Shown in pieces: positions 1 to 7,254 of a stretch of 16,148 nucleotides of DNA; position 1 is the stretch's first letter; every line of letters starts with the position of its first letter. The translations under genes and the position numbers were made by a program. The DNA lies in contig JBLHVI010000070.1 of assembly GCA_047630175.1 (NCBI GenBank), positions 1 to 16,148 of the forward strand. The letters are read 5' to 3'. Under the pieces are notes generated by a model. It had not been told where the DNA came from. It did not search any database and saw only the letters and a program-made list of their open reading frames with translations. Origin of the DNA: UBA4582 sp047630175. Lineage in GTDB: Bacteria > Pseudomonadota > Gammaproteobacteria > Pseudomonadales > Azotimanducaceae.

Positions 1-16
1 ACATAAGTTTGATCGC

Positions 17-1801
17 ATGAAAGTACTACTCCGTTTGCTTCCGTACATCAGGCAGCACTCTTGGGCGTTTGGTTTTGGCATGATCGGTTTGTTGGTCGCA
101 CGGGTCTTCGAATTCATGCTGCCGTTGTACGTAAGAGATGGTATAGACACTCTGCGGCTCGACCAATCGCCAGATTTGAGCCTAGACGAAGTGCAAGCAC
201 TGTTGCTTGTTCCCGCCATCGGCATCATTGTCTGCGTGATATGCCAAATGCTGGTGACCATTGTTAGCCGTATATTGATTCGTCGTATTGGGATGTATGC
301 ATCCTTCGATTTGCGCAACAAGATTTATGCGCACCTGCAACGCCAAGGTCCCGGTTTCTTTGCCCAATACAGCATTGGCGATTTGATGGCGCGCGCGATT
401 AACGACATTTCGCTCGTAAGACAAGTTATTGCGGGTTCAACCCGCATGACCGCTGTGTTAGTTTTCTCGGCAACGACTGGGTTGATTTTCATGTTCTACC
501 TTTCAGTGAAGCTAACGCTCGCTGTGCTAGTACCTCTGCCGATCATAACGCTGGTTGCCTACCATTTTTCGAAGCGTATCTACGATGAATCGCAGCTAGT
601 TCAGGAGGGCTTCTCGACGCTCTCGACATTTGTCCAAGAAAATCTCAATGGTATTCGTACGGTGCAAGCAATGGCGCAGGAGCATGAAGAAGTTGCTCGG
701 TTTTCTAGCGTCAATCAAGAATTTGCTGACCACAACTTGAATTTGTTTGTCACCACATCTTTACTCAGTGCATTGATGCCTGCGATGGCTGCAATGTCGA
801 TAGTGACAATTATTGGCTACGGTACCTACCTTACCAGTATCGGTGAAATTACCATCGGCACGTTCGTCGCGTTTTTCACCTATCTTAGTCTATTGCTCTG
901 GCCTGTAAGAGAGATAGGTCCTCTGGTCACGCAATGGCAAAGAGGCGCATCAGGTACCAGCCGATTATTCGAAATTCTTGATTATGCCCCTGAGATCGAA
1001 AACCGACCTGCGACGATGTTCCCGGAACTTACCGGAAAAGTTCGCGTAGCTCACTTGTTTTACAAATATGAAAACAAGGATAAGTATGCGTTAGCCGATA
1101 TCAGCTTCGATATAGCCCCTGGCGAGACCATCGCTATACTAGGCCGAGTTGGTTCCGGTAAATCTACCCTGCTGCGTTTGTTCGCAAGATTGTTGGAGCC
1201 CCAGAAGGGCAGCATCTATTTAGATGGTCATCCGATTGATGGCTTCCCACTGAAAAAGCTCCGAGACCAAGTCTGTTTGGTTTTGCAGGACCCTTTTCTG
1301 TTTGCCGATAGTCTGGGAGAAAACATCGCGTACGATCGGCCTGACCGTGAGTTGGATGAGATTTGGCGTTCAGCAGATGCTGCTGCACTACGAGAGACCA
1401 TTGAAAACTTTCCGGAAGGATTAGAGACCATGCTGGGGGAGCGCGGTGTGACGCTCTCGGGTGGTCAAAAGCAACGTACCGCTCTCGCTCGTGGATTGAT
1501 CCGGATGAGCCCTTTGTTAATCCTTGATGATTGTTTCTCAGCGGTTGATACCGAAACAGAAGAGCACATCCTTTCTGGGCTAAAGAAAGTCAGAAAAAAC
1601 TTAACAACGATGCTTGTCTCCCATCGTGTATCAACCGCTCGGCACGCAGACCGTATTATTGTTCTAGAAGAAGGTCGCATCATAGAGCAAGGAACGCATA
1701 AACAGCTGCTCGCCAAAGGCGGTTTCTATGCAGATCTTGAGACGGCCCAAAGCACCCAAGGACGATTGATCCATACATTGAACGAGGCGGGGCAAGACTA
1801 A
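17..1801 (+). CDS. ABC exporter half-transporter, MdlA-like (degenerate-site subunit)
   Basis: This inner-membrane half-transporter fuses an exporter-type membrane domain (about six helices, roughly residues 15-300) to an ATPase domain (about 340-575). The ATPase shows Walker A GRVGSGKST (376-384), Q-loop Gln424, signature LSGGQ (480-484), Walker B ending LILDD (Asp504, Asp505) and switch His536. Asp505 replaces the catalytic glutamate, as in E. coli MdlA and the degenerate-site subunits of heterodimeric exporters. The intracellular-loop motif GDLMARAINDI is also MdlA-like, and 594 residues is the usual length. It should pair with the next gene, whose start lies 10-22 bases beyond this stop. 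No strong Shine-Dalgarno sequence precedes ATG17 and the frame is open to the window edge, so a slightly earlier start is possible, although the N-terminus matches MdlA in position. The substrate (drug, lipid or peptide) cannot be read from sequence. Confidence 0.93.
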   Translation: MKVLLRLLPYIRQHSWAFGFGMIGLLVARVFEFMLPLYVRDGIDTLRLDQSPDLSLDEVQALLLVPAIGIIVCVICQMLVTIVSRILIRRIGMYASFDLRNKIYAHLQRQGPGFFAQYSIGDLMARAINDISLVRQVIAGSTRMTAVLVFSATTGLIFMFYLSVKLTLAVLVPLPIITLVAYHFSKRIYDESQLVQEGFSTLSTFVQENLNGIRTVQAMAQEHEEVARFSSVNQEFADHNLNLFVTTSLLSALMPAMAAMSIVTIIGYGTYLTSIGEITIGTFVAFFTYLSLLLWPVREIGPLVTQWQRGASGTSRLFEILDYAPEIENRPATMFPELTGKVRVAHLFYKYENKDKYALADISFDIAPGETIAILGRVGSGKSTLLRLFARLLEPQKGSIYLDGHPIDGFPLKKLRDQVCLVLQDPFLFADSLGENIAYDRPDRELDEIWRSADAAALRETIENFPEGLETMLGERGVTLSGGQKQRTALARGLIRMSPLLILDDCFSAVDTETEEHILSGLKKVRKNLTTMLVSHRVSTARHADRIIVLEEGRIIEQGTHKQLLAKGGFYADLETAQSTQGRLIHTLNEAGQD

Positions 1802-1823
1802 CCCGCCGATATTGGATAGTAAG

Positions 1824-3698
1824 ATGACGAGCACGACGCCAGACACAGAAACGAAATTCGATCACTCGATATTCGAGGCTGATATTCATGGGCAATCCAT
1901 GAATATGGTTTACCTCGGTCGAATTTTTAGCTGGATTGGGCCGCATAAAGCGTTAGCTGCATACAGTGTTTGCCTGGTTATACTGGCCTCGCTGTTGGCC
2001 GTCCTACTGCCAGTCATCATCAGTCGCGTTGTGGTTGATGGCATTATTGTCGGTGATGCGAATATGACGCTGCCAGATTTTGGCATGATCGATCTGAATC
2101 TCTGGCTTGCGTCATTCACCGGGCTGTCACCAATCATTAGTGCCTGTGTTATTTACGGTGCCTTCACACTCATCTGTCACACGCTCTATCACTTTCATAG
2201 AATCACGTTTGCGCGCACTGTGCTTCATTCGTTGCGTGACATGCGCCTTGATTTATTCGCGCACATGGAACATCGGCCTTCATCTTTTTACGACAAGGTG
2301 GCCGTTGGCAGGATCATGACGCGCATCACTAATGATGTACAAGCTTTGTTCGAATTGCTGATGGGGCTTGGCATGCTGATTGGTGAATTTGTACCGTTCT
2401 TTATTGCGCTTTTCATCATGTTGGCAATGGATGTACAGCTCACCATGTATTTATTAGTGGCCATTCCAATCTTCGGCGTTGTTACTTACTTTTTTAGGCG
2501 CGCGACTCGGAAAGTGTATCGACAAATTCGCAACTCTGTTTCGGCGCTTAACCAAAATCTGCAGGAAAATCTCAGTGGAATGCAAGTGGTGCAATTGAGT
2601 AATCGAGAGGAGAAAAATCTCGCGATTTACAGTGTTGTTAACAACGACAACCAGCAATATGAAATAGACGCCATCTATCTTGAGACAGGTTATGGTGCTT
2701 TTATGGACAATATGGTGAACTTGGCCCTCGCGGTCATTATCTGGTTCGGCGGTGGCGCCGTAATACAAGAGTCTATTTCGCTTGGCAGTTTGATTCTTTT
2801 TACGCTTTACATCGATATGTTAATTCGCCCTATTCGTGTGCTTGGTATGCAATACAATGTTCTCTTCCGCGCGATGGCAAGTGCAGAGCGAATCTTCCAA
2901 GCATTGGACTGGCACGAACAGGTCAGAGAGCCTGCTTCACCTGTGCCATTGCCGGATCGCGTGGAAGGCAAGCTCGAATTTAGAAACCTAAGTTTTGGCT
3001 ACGACCACCGAGATGTGCTGCATGATGTGTCATTCACGATTGCAGCCGGTGAGAAGCTCGCAGTGGTTGGTCCTACGGGTTCGGGAAAAAGCACACTTAT
3101 ACGACTCTTGGGCCGTTTTTACGACTTTGATTACGACACAATATTCCTCGACGATATTGATCTGAATCAGATCCATTCAACGGAAATTCGTCGTCGCATT
3201 GGTGTGGTGTTACAAGACTTTCATATTTTCTCAGGCTCCGTGCTTGACAATATTATGCTCGGCAATCCCAGCATTACCCGAGAGCAAGCGATTGATGCTG
3301 CGAAACTCGTCAATGCTGACAAATTCATTGATGCGCTGCCCAACGGCTATGACGAACAGTTGGTGGAGCGCGGCCAAAACCTCTCTCAAGGTGAACGTCA
3401 ATTGTTAGCATTTGCACGGGTATTAGCTGCCGACCCGGAAATTCTCATTCTCGACGAAGCAACTGCTAGCATCGATACGGAAACTGAGCAGATAATTCAA
3501 GCGGCACTGAAAAAGATCATGCAAGACCGTACTTCAATCTTGATTGCTCATAGACTGCAAACCATTCAGGAAGCCGACCGAATTCTTGTGCTCAAAGACG
3601 GTGAGGTCAAAGAACTCGGCGGCCACGATGAGCTCATGGCGCAGAAAGGCATTTACTACACCTTGAACCAACTACAGTTTCAGGACGCTTCAAGCTAA
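1824..3698 (+). CDS. ABC exporter half-transporter, MdlB-like (catalytic-site subunit)
   Basis: This is the second exporter half-transporter, with a membrane domain at about residues 30-330 and an ATPase at about 365-610. Motifs, numbered from ATG1824, are Walker A GPTGSGKST (416-424), Q-loop Gln464, signature LSQGE (520-524) instead of LSGGQ, Walker B ILILDEATASID with catalytic Glu545, and switch His576. Intact Glu plus an altered signature is the mirror image of the upstream subunit, so each dimer should have one competent and one degenerate ATP site. I chose ATG1824 (624 aa) because GGA at 1814-1816 lies seven bases upstream; a TTG at 1812 would add only four residues. The short gap to the first subunit argues for co-transcription and coupled translation. 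It has a hydrophilic N-terminal extension of about 30 residues before the first helix. Substrate unknown. Confidence 0.93.
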   Translation: MTSTTPDTETKFDHSIFEADIHGQSMNMVYLGRIFSWIGPHKALAAYSVCLVILASLLAVLLPVIISRVVVDGIIVGDANMTLPDFGMIDLNLWLASFTGLSPIISACVIYGAFTLICHTLYHFHRITFARTVLHSLRDMRLDLFAHMEHRPSSFYDKVAVGRIMTRITNDVQALFELLMGLGMLIGEFVPFFIALFIMLAMDVQLTMYLLVAIPIFGVVTYFFRRATRKVYRQIRNSVSALNQNLQENLSGMQVVQLSNREEKNLAIYSVVNNDNQQYEIDAIYLETGYGAFMDNMVNLALAVIIWFGGGAVIQESISLGSLILFTLYIDMLIRPIRVLGMQYNVLFRAMASAERIFQALDWHEQVREPASPVPLPDRVEGKLEFRNLSFGYDHRDVLHDVSFTIAAGEKLAVVGPTGSGKSTLIRLLGRFYDFDYDTIFLDDIDLNQIHSTEIRRRIGVVLQDFHIFSGSVLDNIMLGNPSITREQAIDAAKLVNADKFIDALPNGYDEQLVERGQNLSQGERQLLAFARVLAADPEILILDEATASIDTETEQIIQAALKKIMQDRTSILIAHRLQTIQEADRILVLKDGEVKELGGHDELMAQKGIYYTLNQLQFQDASS

Positions 3699-3707
3699 CG
3701 CGTTAGC
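3694..3707. repeat. Perfect 14-bp palindrome across the stop codon of the second ABC gene
   Basis: GCTAACGCGTTAGC is its own reverse complement and includes the TAA stop at 3696-3698. It is followed by CCTTTGTG, which is too poor in T for a convincing intrinsic terminator. It may be a weak terminator or mRNA-end hairpin, a protein site, or chance. Confidence 0.45.
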
Positions 3708-3761
3708 CTTTGTGAGTTAAATAGTTTGAATGCGGCGTTTTGTCACGTACTCATGGGCGTT

Positions 3762-3790
3762 TTGCGATCAGTATTTGAGAATGCTATAAC
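3762..3790 (+). promoter_or_regulatory. Sigma70-like promoter for the SDR gene
   Basis: TTGCGA (3762-3767) and TATAAC (3785-3790) are separated by exactly 17 bases. Transcription would start near 3797, about 30 bases before the SDR start codon. It lies in the only intergenic gap between the ABC pair and the lipid genes, so it probably opens a new transcription unit. Confidence 0.6.
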
Positions 3791-3826
3791 TGCGGCATCT
3801 TCATAGTGATCATAAGGATGTGAGCG

Positions 3827-4720
3827 ATGAGTGAATTTGACGGCAAAGTTGTTGTGATCACCGGGGCCGGTGGTGGATTAGGCAAAGCACATGCGTTTGA
3901 GTTCGCCGCACGCGGCGCAAAAGTTGTCGTCAACGATCTCGGTGGTTCTGTTGACGGTGCGGGCAGTTCAGACGCCGCAGATCAAGTGGTCTCAGAGATC
4001 CGTGCTGCAGGCGGTGACGCGATAGCGAACAAAGCTTCGGTCTCTGACCGAGCGGGCGCTAAATCCATTATTCAAGATGCGGTCGATGCTTATGGCACGA
4101 TCGATATTCTCGTAAATAATGCCGGCATCTTGCGCGATAAATCATTCAAGAACATGACCTTAGATGAATGGGATCTGGTGATGAATGTTCATATGAATGG
4201 CACTGCCTATGTTACCCACGCCGCTTGGCCGATTATGTATGAGAAAAATTATGGCCGCATCATCTGCACGTCATCAGGTTCTGGCATTTGGGGTAACTTT
4301 GGTCAGGCCAACTACGGGGCTGCAAAGATGGGTATGTTAGGGTTAATGAATGTCCTCGCTATTGAAGGGCGCAGTCACAATATCCACATCAATTGTCTTG
4401 CTCCAGCAGCAGCCACTCGAATGACCGCCTCTATCCCAGGTAGACCGGATATCGATGTTGATAATCCGCCTGCGCAAAGCGCGCCATCACTCGTCACGCC
4501 GGCTGTTATTTACATGGCCAGTGAAGCCGCACCCAGTGGCAAAATATTCCAAGCGTCTGGTGGGCGTTTTAGCATGGCATCGATGCACAGTAATATGGGC
4601 GTCAATTTGGCAATCGATGCCAGTTTTGAAACCTTCCTTGAGAATGAAGCTGCGATTCAAGATATGTCTGCGGCGACTGAAGGCCGTGCGCGGCGACGTC
4701 CGAATAAAGATGGGACTTGA
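3827..4720 (+). CDS. Short-chain dehydrogenase, HSD17B4/MFE-2-like (3R)-hydroxyacyl-CoA dehydrogenase type
   Basis: This 297-residue classical SDR has TGAGGGLG (12-19) for dinucleotide binding, Asp37 after the second strand (favours NAD+ over NADP+), NNAG (97-100) and the catalytic set Ser150, Tyr163, Lys167 (YGAAK). The longer cofactor loop (VNDLGGSVDGAG), the NNAGILRDKSF stretch and the ~300-residue length resemble the dehydrogenase domain of peroxisomal multifunctional enzyme type 2 rather than 250-residue FabG. The family oxidises (3R)-hydroxyacyl-CoA or bulky, steroid-like alcohols. AAGGA at 3814-3818 is spaced eight bases from the ATG, so the start is secure. No hydratase domain is fused. 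The acyl-CoA dehydrogenases downstream support an acyl-CoA role. Exact substrate, and R- versus S-specificity, are inferred from family resemblance only. Confidence 0.88.
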   Translation: MSEFDGKVVVITGAGGGLGKAHAFEFAARGAKVVVNDLGGSVDGAGSSDAADQVVSEIRAAGGDAIANKASVSDRAGAKSIIQDAVDAYGTIDILVNNAGILRDKSFKNMTLDEWDLVMNVHMNGTAYVTHAAWPIMYEKNYGRIICTSSGSGIWGNFGQANYGAAKMGMLGLMNVLAIEGRSHNIHINCLAPAAATRMTASIPGRPDIDVDNPPAQSAPSLVTPAVIYMASEAAPSGKIFQASGGRFSMASMHSNMGVNLAIDASFETFLENEAAIQDMSAATEGRARRRPNKDGT

Positions 4721-4805
4721 GGGGCATCGAGACCGGAAAATCAGCGCTGCGAGCGATCCATGATGGGGGCTTTCAGTGCGTTTGTTGGCATTTTTTGCAG
4801 CATTT

Positions 4806-4826
4806 TACAATAACAACATTATTGTA
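4806..4826. promoter_or_regulatory. Operator-like inverted repeat upstream of the acyl-CoA dehydrogenase pair
   Basis: Perfect 8-base arms TACAATAA (4806-4813) and TTATTGTA (4819-4826) flank a 5-base centre CAACA. The right arm overlaps the candidate -35 region of the downstream promoter, which is where a repressor dimer would sit. The sequence matches no operator I know (not the usual FadR, PsrA or KstR pattern). Confidence 0.5.
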
Positions 4827-4851
4827 GTATTTGCTCACGTTTTGTTATATT
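4822..4851 (+). promoter_or_regulatory. Candidate promoter for the acyl-CoA dehydrogenase pair
   Basis: TATATT (4846-4851) is a good -10 element. A poor -35 (TTGTAG, 4822-4827) lies 18 bases upstream inside the inverted repeat. The predicted start is near 4858, about 25 bases before ATG4884. The weak -35 would fit a promoter controlled by a regulator. Confidence 0.45.
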
Positions 4852-4883
4852 CCGTCGCTCGAACTCTTATTGGTAGCATTTGG

Positions 4884-6053
4884 ATGGATATTGAACTGAG
4901 TAAAGATGACCTAGCATTTGAGGCTGATGTAAGAGAATTTCTCGCAGAGAATGCCTACAAGCATGGAGATGACCCGAACAAATGGCGCATGGACTGGTTT
5001 GAAACTGCACGCGCAAAAGGCGGCTGGGATGTGCCCAAATGGCCGGCAAAATTCGGTGGCCCCGGTTGGACGCCTAATCAACATTATATTTGGCAGAAAG
5101 AAACCGCCCGAGCGGGTACTCCGTGGGATATGCCGTTTGGTTTAAGTATGTTGGCGCCCGTTCTCATGGCCCACGGGTCTGAAGAACAGCAGGCGCGCTT
5201 TATGCCAGATATTCGCGCAAGAAAGGTCAACTGGTGTCAGGGATACTCAGAGCCCGGTGCTGGGTCTGACCTCGCGAGCTTAACAACCAAGGCGGTGCTT
5301 TCAGAAGACGGCAAGCACTACATCGTTAATGGCACAAAGATCTGGACCACCATGGCACACATTGCCGATTGGATATTCTGCTTAACCCGAACGAGCGATG
5401 CTGGGATTAAACAGGAAGGCATTACTTTTCTACTCTTTCCAATGAAGCAGGAAGGCATTGAGGTGAAGCCGATCATTACGCTTGGTGGGTCGCACACTGT
5501 TAATACGGTGTTCTTTACTGATGTTAAAGTTCCTGTAGAAAATATGGTGGGTGAAGAAGGTAAGGGCTGGACCTACGCCAAGGGATTGCTGGAGCACGAG
5601 CGAACGGGTATTGCTGGCATCTCTAATTCGATTGTTGCGCTAGAAGGGCTCAAAGAGAAGGCAAGTAGTGTCAAGCGCGGTAACGGCAGCCTAATGGATG
5701 TTCCAAGTTTTCGCGCGAAGGTCGCGGAGCTTGAGATAGACCTTATGGCGGTTGAATATACCGAGCTGCGAAGTCTTGCAACGGCGAGTGCTGGTACCGC
5801 GCCGGGACCAGAATCTTCGATCCTAAAATTGAAGGGCACAGACATCCAACAGCGTATTCAAAAGCTGACTATGGAAGCTGGCGGCCAGTTCTCCGCAGCA
5901 TGGGGTGGTACAAATGCAGGGCCAGACTTTGCCCGCGGTGGTATGGGCGGCTATATGGCTAGCCGTGTTTACACGATATATGGTGGTGCCAGTGAAGTTC
6001 AGAAAGATATTGTCACCAAGAAGGTACTCGGTATCAAGTCGGCTAAGAAATAG
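4884..6053 (+). CDS. Acyl-CoA dehydrogenase, large/catalytic subunit of a FadE26/PimC-type pair
   Basis: This 389-residue FAD-dependent acyl-CoA dehydrogenase introduces an alpha,beta double bond in an acyl-CoA. YSEPGAGSDLA (121-131) and the KIWTT segment (around Trp154) are flavin/substrate-site motifs. The usual C-terminal IYEG glutamate is missing: the sequence is IYGG (Gly367 at the Glu position). Glu239 in LLEHERTG instead occupies the isovaleryl/long-chain ACAD-type catalytic position. The flavin-contacting R-x-x-F-G-x-P motif expected after that helix is absent. These traits match the catalytic subunit of heteromeric ACADs such as ChsE4 (FadE26) and PimC, with the next gene as partner. 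The frame is open back to 4776, but that adds 36 unconserved residues and would start before the predicted promoter, so ATG4884 is chosen despite a weak ribosome-binding site. Substrate unknown. Confidence 0.9.
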   Translation: MDIELSKDDLAFEADVREFLAENAYKHGDDPNKWRMDWFETARAKGGWDVPKWPAKFGGPGWTPNQHYIWQKETARAGTPWDMPFGLSMLAPVLMAHGSEEQQARFMPDIRARKVNWCQGYSEPGAGSDLASLTTKAVLSEDGKHYIVNGTKIWTTMAHIADWIFCLTRTSDAGIKQEGITFLLFPMKQEGIEVKPIITLGGSHTVNTVFFTDVKVPVENMVGEEGKGWTYAKGLLEHERTGIAGISNSIVALEGLKEKASSVKRGNGSLMDVPSFRAKVAELEIDLMAVEYTELRSLATASAGTAPGPESSILKLKGTDIQQRIQKLTMEAGGQFSAAWGGTNAGPDFARGGMGGYMASRVYTIYGGASEVQKDIVTKKVLGIKSAKK

Positions 6054-6064
6054 GAAACATTGAA

Positions 6065-7189
6065 ATGAATTTTGAATTGACCGAAGAACAACAACTTGTT
6101 TCAAATTCCATTGAGCGATTCGTCACAGAAAATTACGACTTAGGCAGCAGGGTCAAGATTGCGAATCAGGCCCCAGGCTTTAGTGTTGACTACTGGAAAA
6201 CAATGTCCGAACTCGGCTGGCTTGCGTTGCCGTTCAGTGAAGAGCAAGGCGGCTTAGGTGGAGATCAACTCGACACCATGGTGCTCATGGAGCAGTTTGG
6301 TAAGGGTCTCGTCTTGGAACCCTATCTTGCGAGCATCATACTCGGCGGTGGTGTGATGAAGCGCATTGCAACGGATGCTCAATGTAAAGCGTGGCTTGAC
6401 GGTGTGATCGATGGTTCAAAGCAGCTTGCGCTGGCATATGCTGAACCAGAATCTGGCTATGAGCCAGAAAATGTGGCGCTGGCAGGTACAAAGACTGAGT
6501 CAGGCTACACCCTTACCGGTACTAAATGCATGGTGCTGCACGGAAATACAGCGGACGCTTTTGTCGTTTCATTCCGCACCAGTGGTGGTGTAGTCGATCA
6601 GTCAGGTATATCGCTAGCGCTTATTCCAGCTGACCGTGAAGGGCTAGCTGTGCAAGGTTTCCCGACCGTCGATGGCTTACAGTCATCGGAGTTGACCTTT
6701 GACCAAGTGGTGGTTACTGCTGCTGATTTGCTGGGCGAGGTTGGTGCTGGATTTGAGGTGCTGAACGCTACTATCAACGATGGCATTTTGGCGGTCGCTG
6801 CAGAGGCTTTGGGTGCGATGGAAATGCTTTACAAAGATACTGTCGCGTATACACAGGATAGGGAGCAGTTTGGCCACCCGCTGGCCGAGTTCCAGGTGCT
6901 TCAGCATCGAATGGTTGAGATGTTCATGGAGTATGAGCAGTGTAAGTCGTTGCTCTTTAGAGCAACGATGGAAGTGGCCTCGAACGGTGAAGATGCTCAG
7001 CGCTGCGTTCATGCACTAAAACATCTTATCGGCAAAGCATCCTTTTTTGTTGGTGAAAATGCTGTGCAGACTCATGGTGGTATGGGGGTCACTGAAGAGC
7101 TACGCCTCGGCCACTATTTTAAACGGCTGCTGGTTATCGAAGCTCAATTTGGTAACACGGACTATCACTTGGATCAGTTTGCGGCCTGA
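6065..7189 (+). CDS. Acyl-CoA dehydrogenase, small/flavin-contacting subunit of a FadE27/PimD-type pair
   Basis: This 374-residue acyl-CoA dehydrogenase resembles proteins annotated as pimeloyl-CoA dehydrogenase small subunit. It keeps the flavin-contacting motif DREQFGHPLAEFQ (Arg266 to Gly270) and QTHGGMG (335-341), but has no catalytic base: the position matching Glu239 of the upstream subunit is near Asn238/Asp239, and the C-terminal IYEG motif is replaced by VIEAQFGN. It therefore probably needs the upstream subunit for activity, as in alpha2-beta2 ACADs of steroid and dicarboxylate degradation. AGGAA (6052-6056) overlaps the upstream stop codon and sits eight bases before ATG6065, which favours coupled synthesis of the two subunits. 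Translation ends at tandem stops TGA-TAA (7187-7192). Substrate not deducible. Confidence 0.9.
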   Translation: MNFELTEEQQLVSNSIERFVTENYDLGSRVKIANQAPGFSVDYWKTMSELGWLALPFSEEQGGLGGDQLDTMVLMEQFGKGLVLEPYLASIILGGGVMKRIATDAQCKAWLDGVIDGSKQLALAYAEPESGYEPENVALAGTKTESGYTLTGTKCMVLHGNTADAFVVSFRTSGGVVDQSGISLALIPADREGLAVQGFPTVDGLQSSELTFDQVVVTAADLLGEVGAGFEVLNATINDGILAVAAEALGAMEMLYKDTVAYTQDREQFGHPLAEFQVLQHRMVEMFMEYEQCKSLLFRATMEVASNGEDAQRCVHALKHLIGKASFFVGENAVQTHGGMGVTEELRLGHYFKRLLVIEAQFGNTDYHLDQFAA

Positions 7190-7254
7190 TAAGTGGTTAG
7201 GGCTGGAGTGAAATTTGTCCGCATACACTAGCGCCCCGGCTTCGAGCATAGTTA

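Noticed and set aside
4776..4883. 36-codon N-terminal extension of the first acyl-CoA dehydrogenase from a non-ATG start, looking like a membrane segment
   Set aside because: It has no family counterpart, covers the inverted repeat and promoter candidate, and the conserved protein begins MDIELSKDD at ATG4884.
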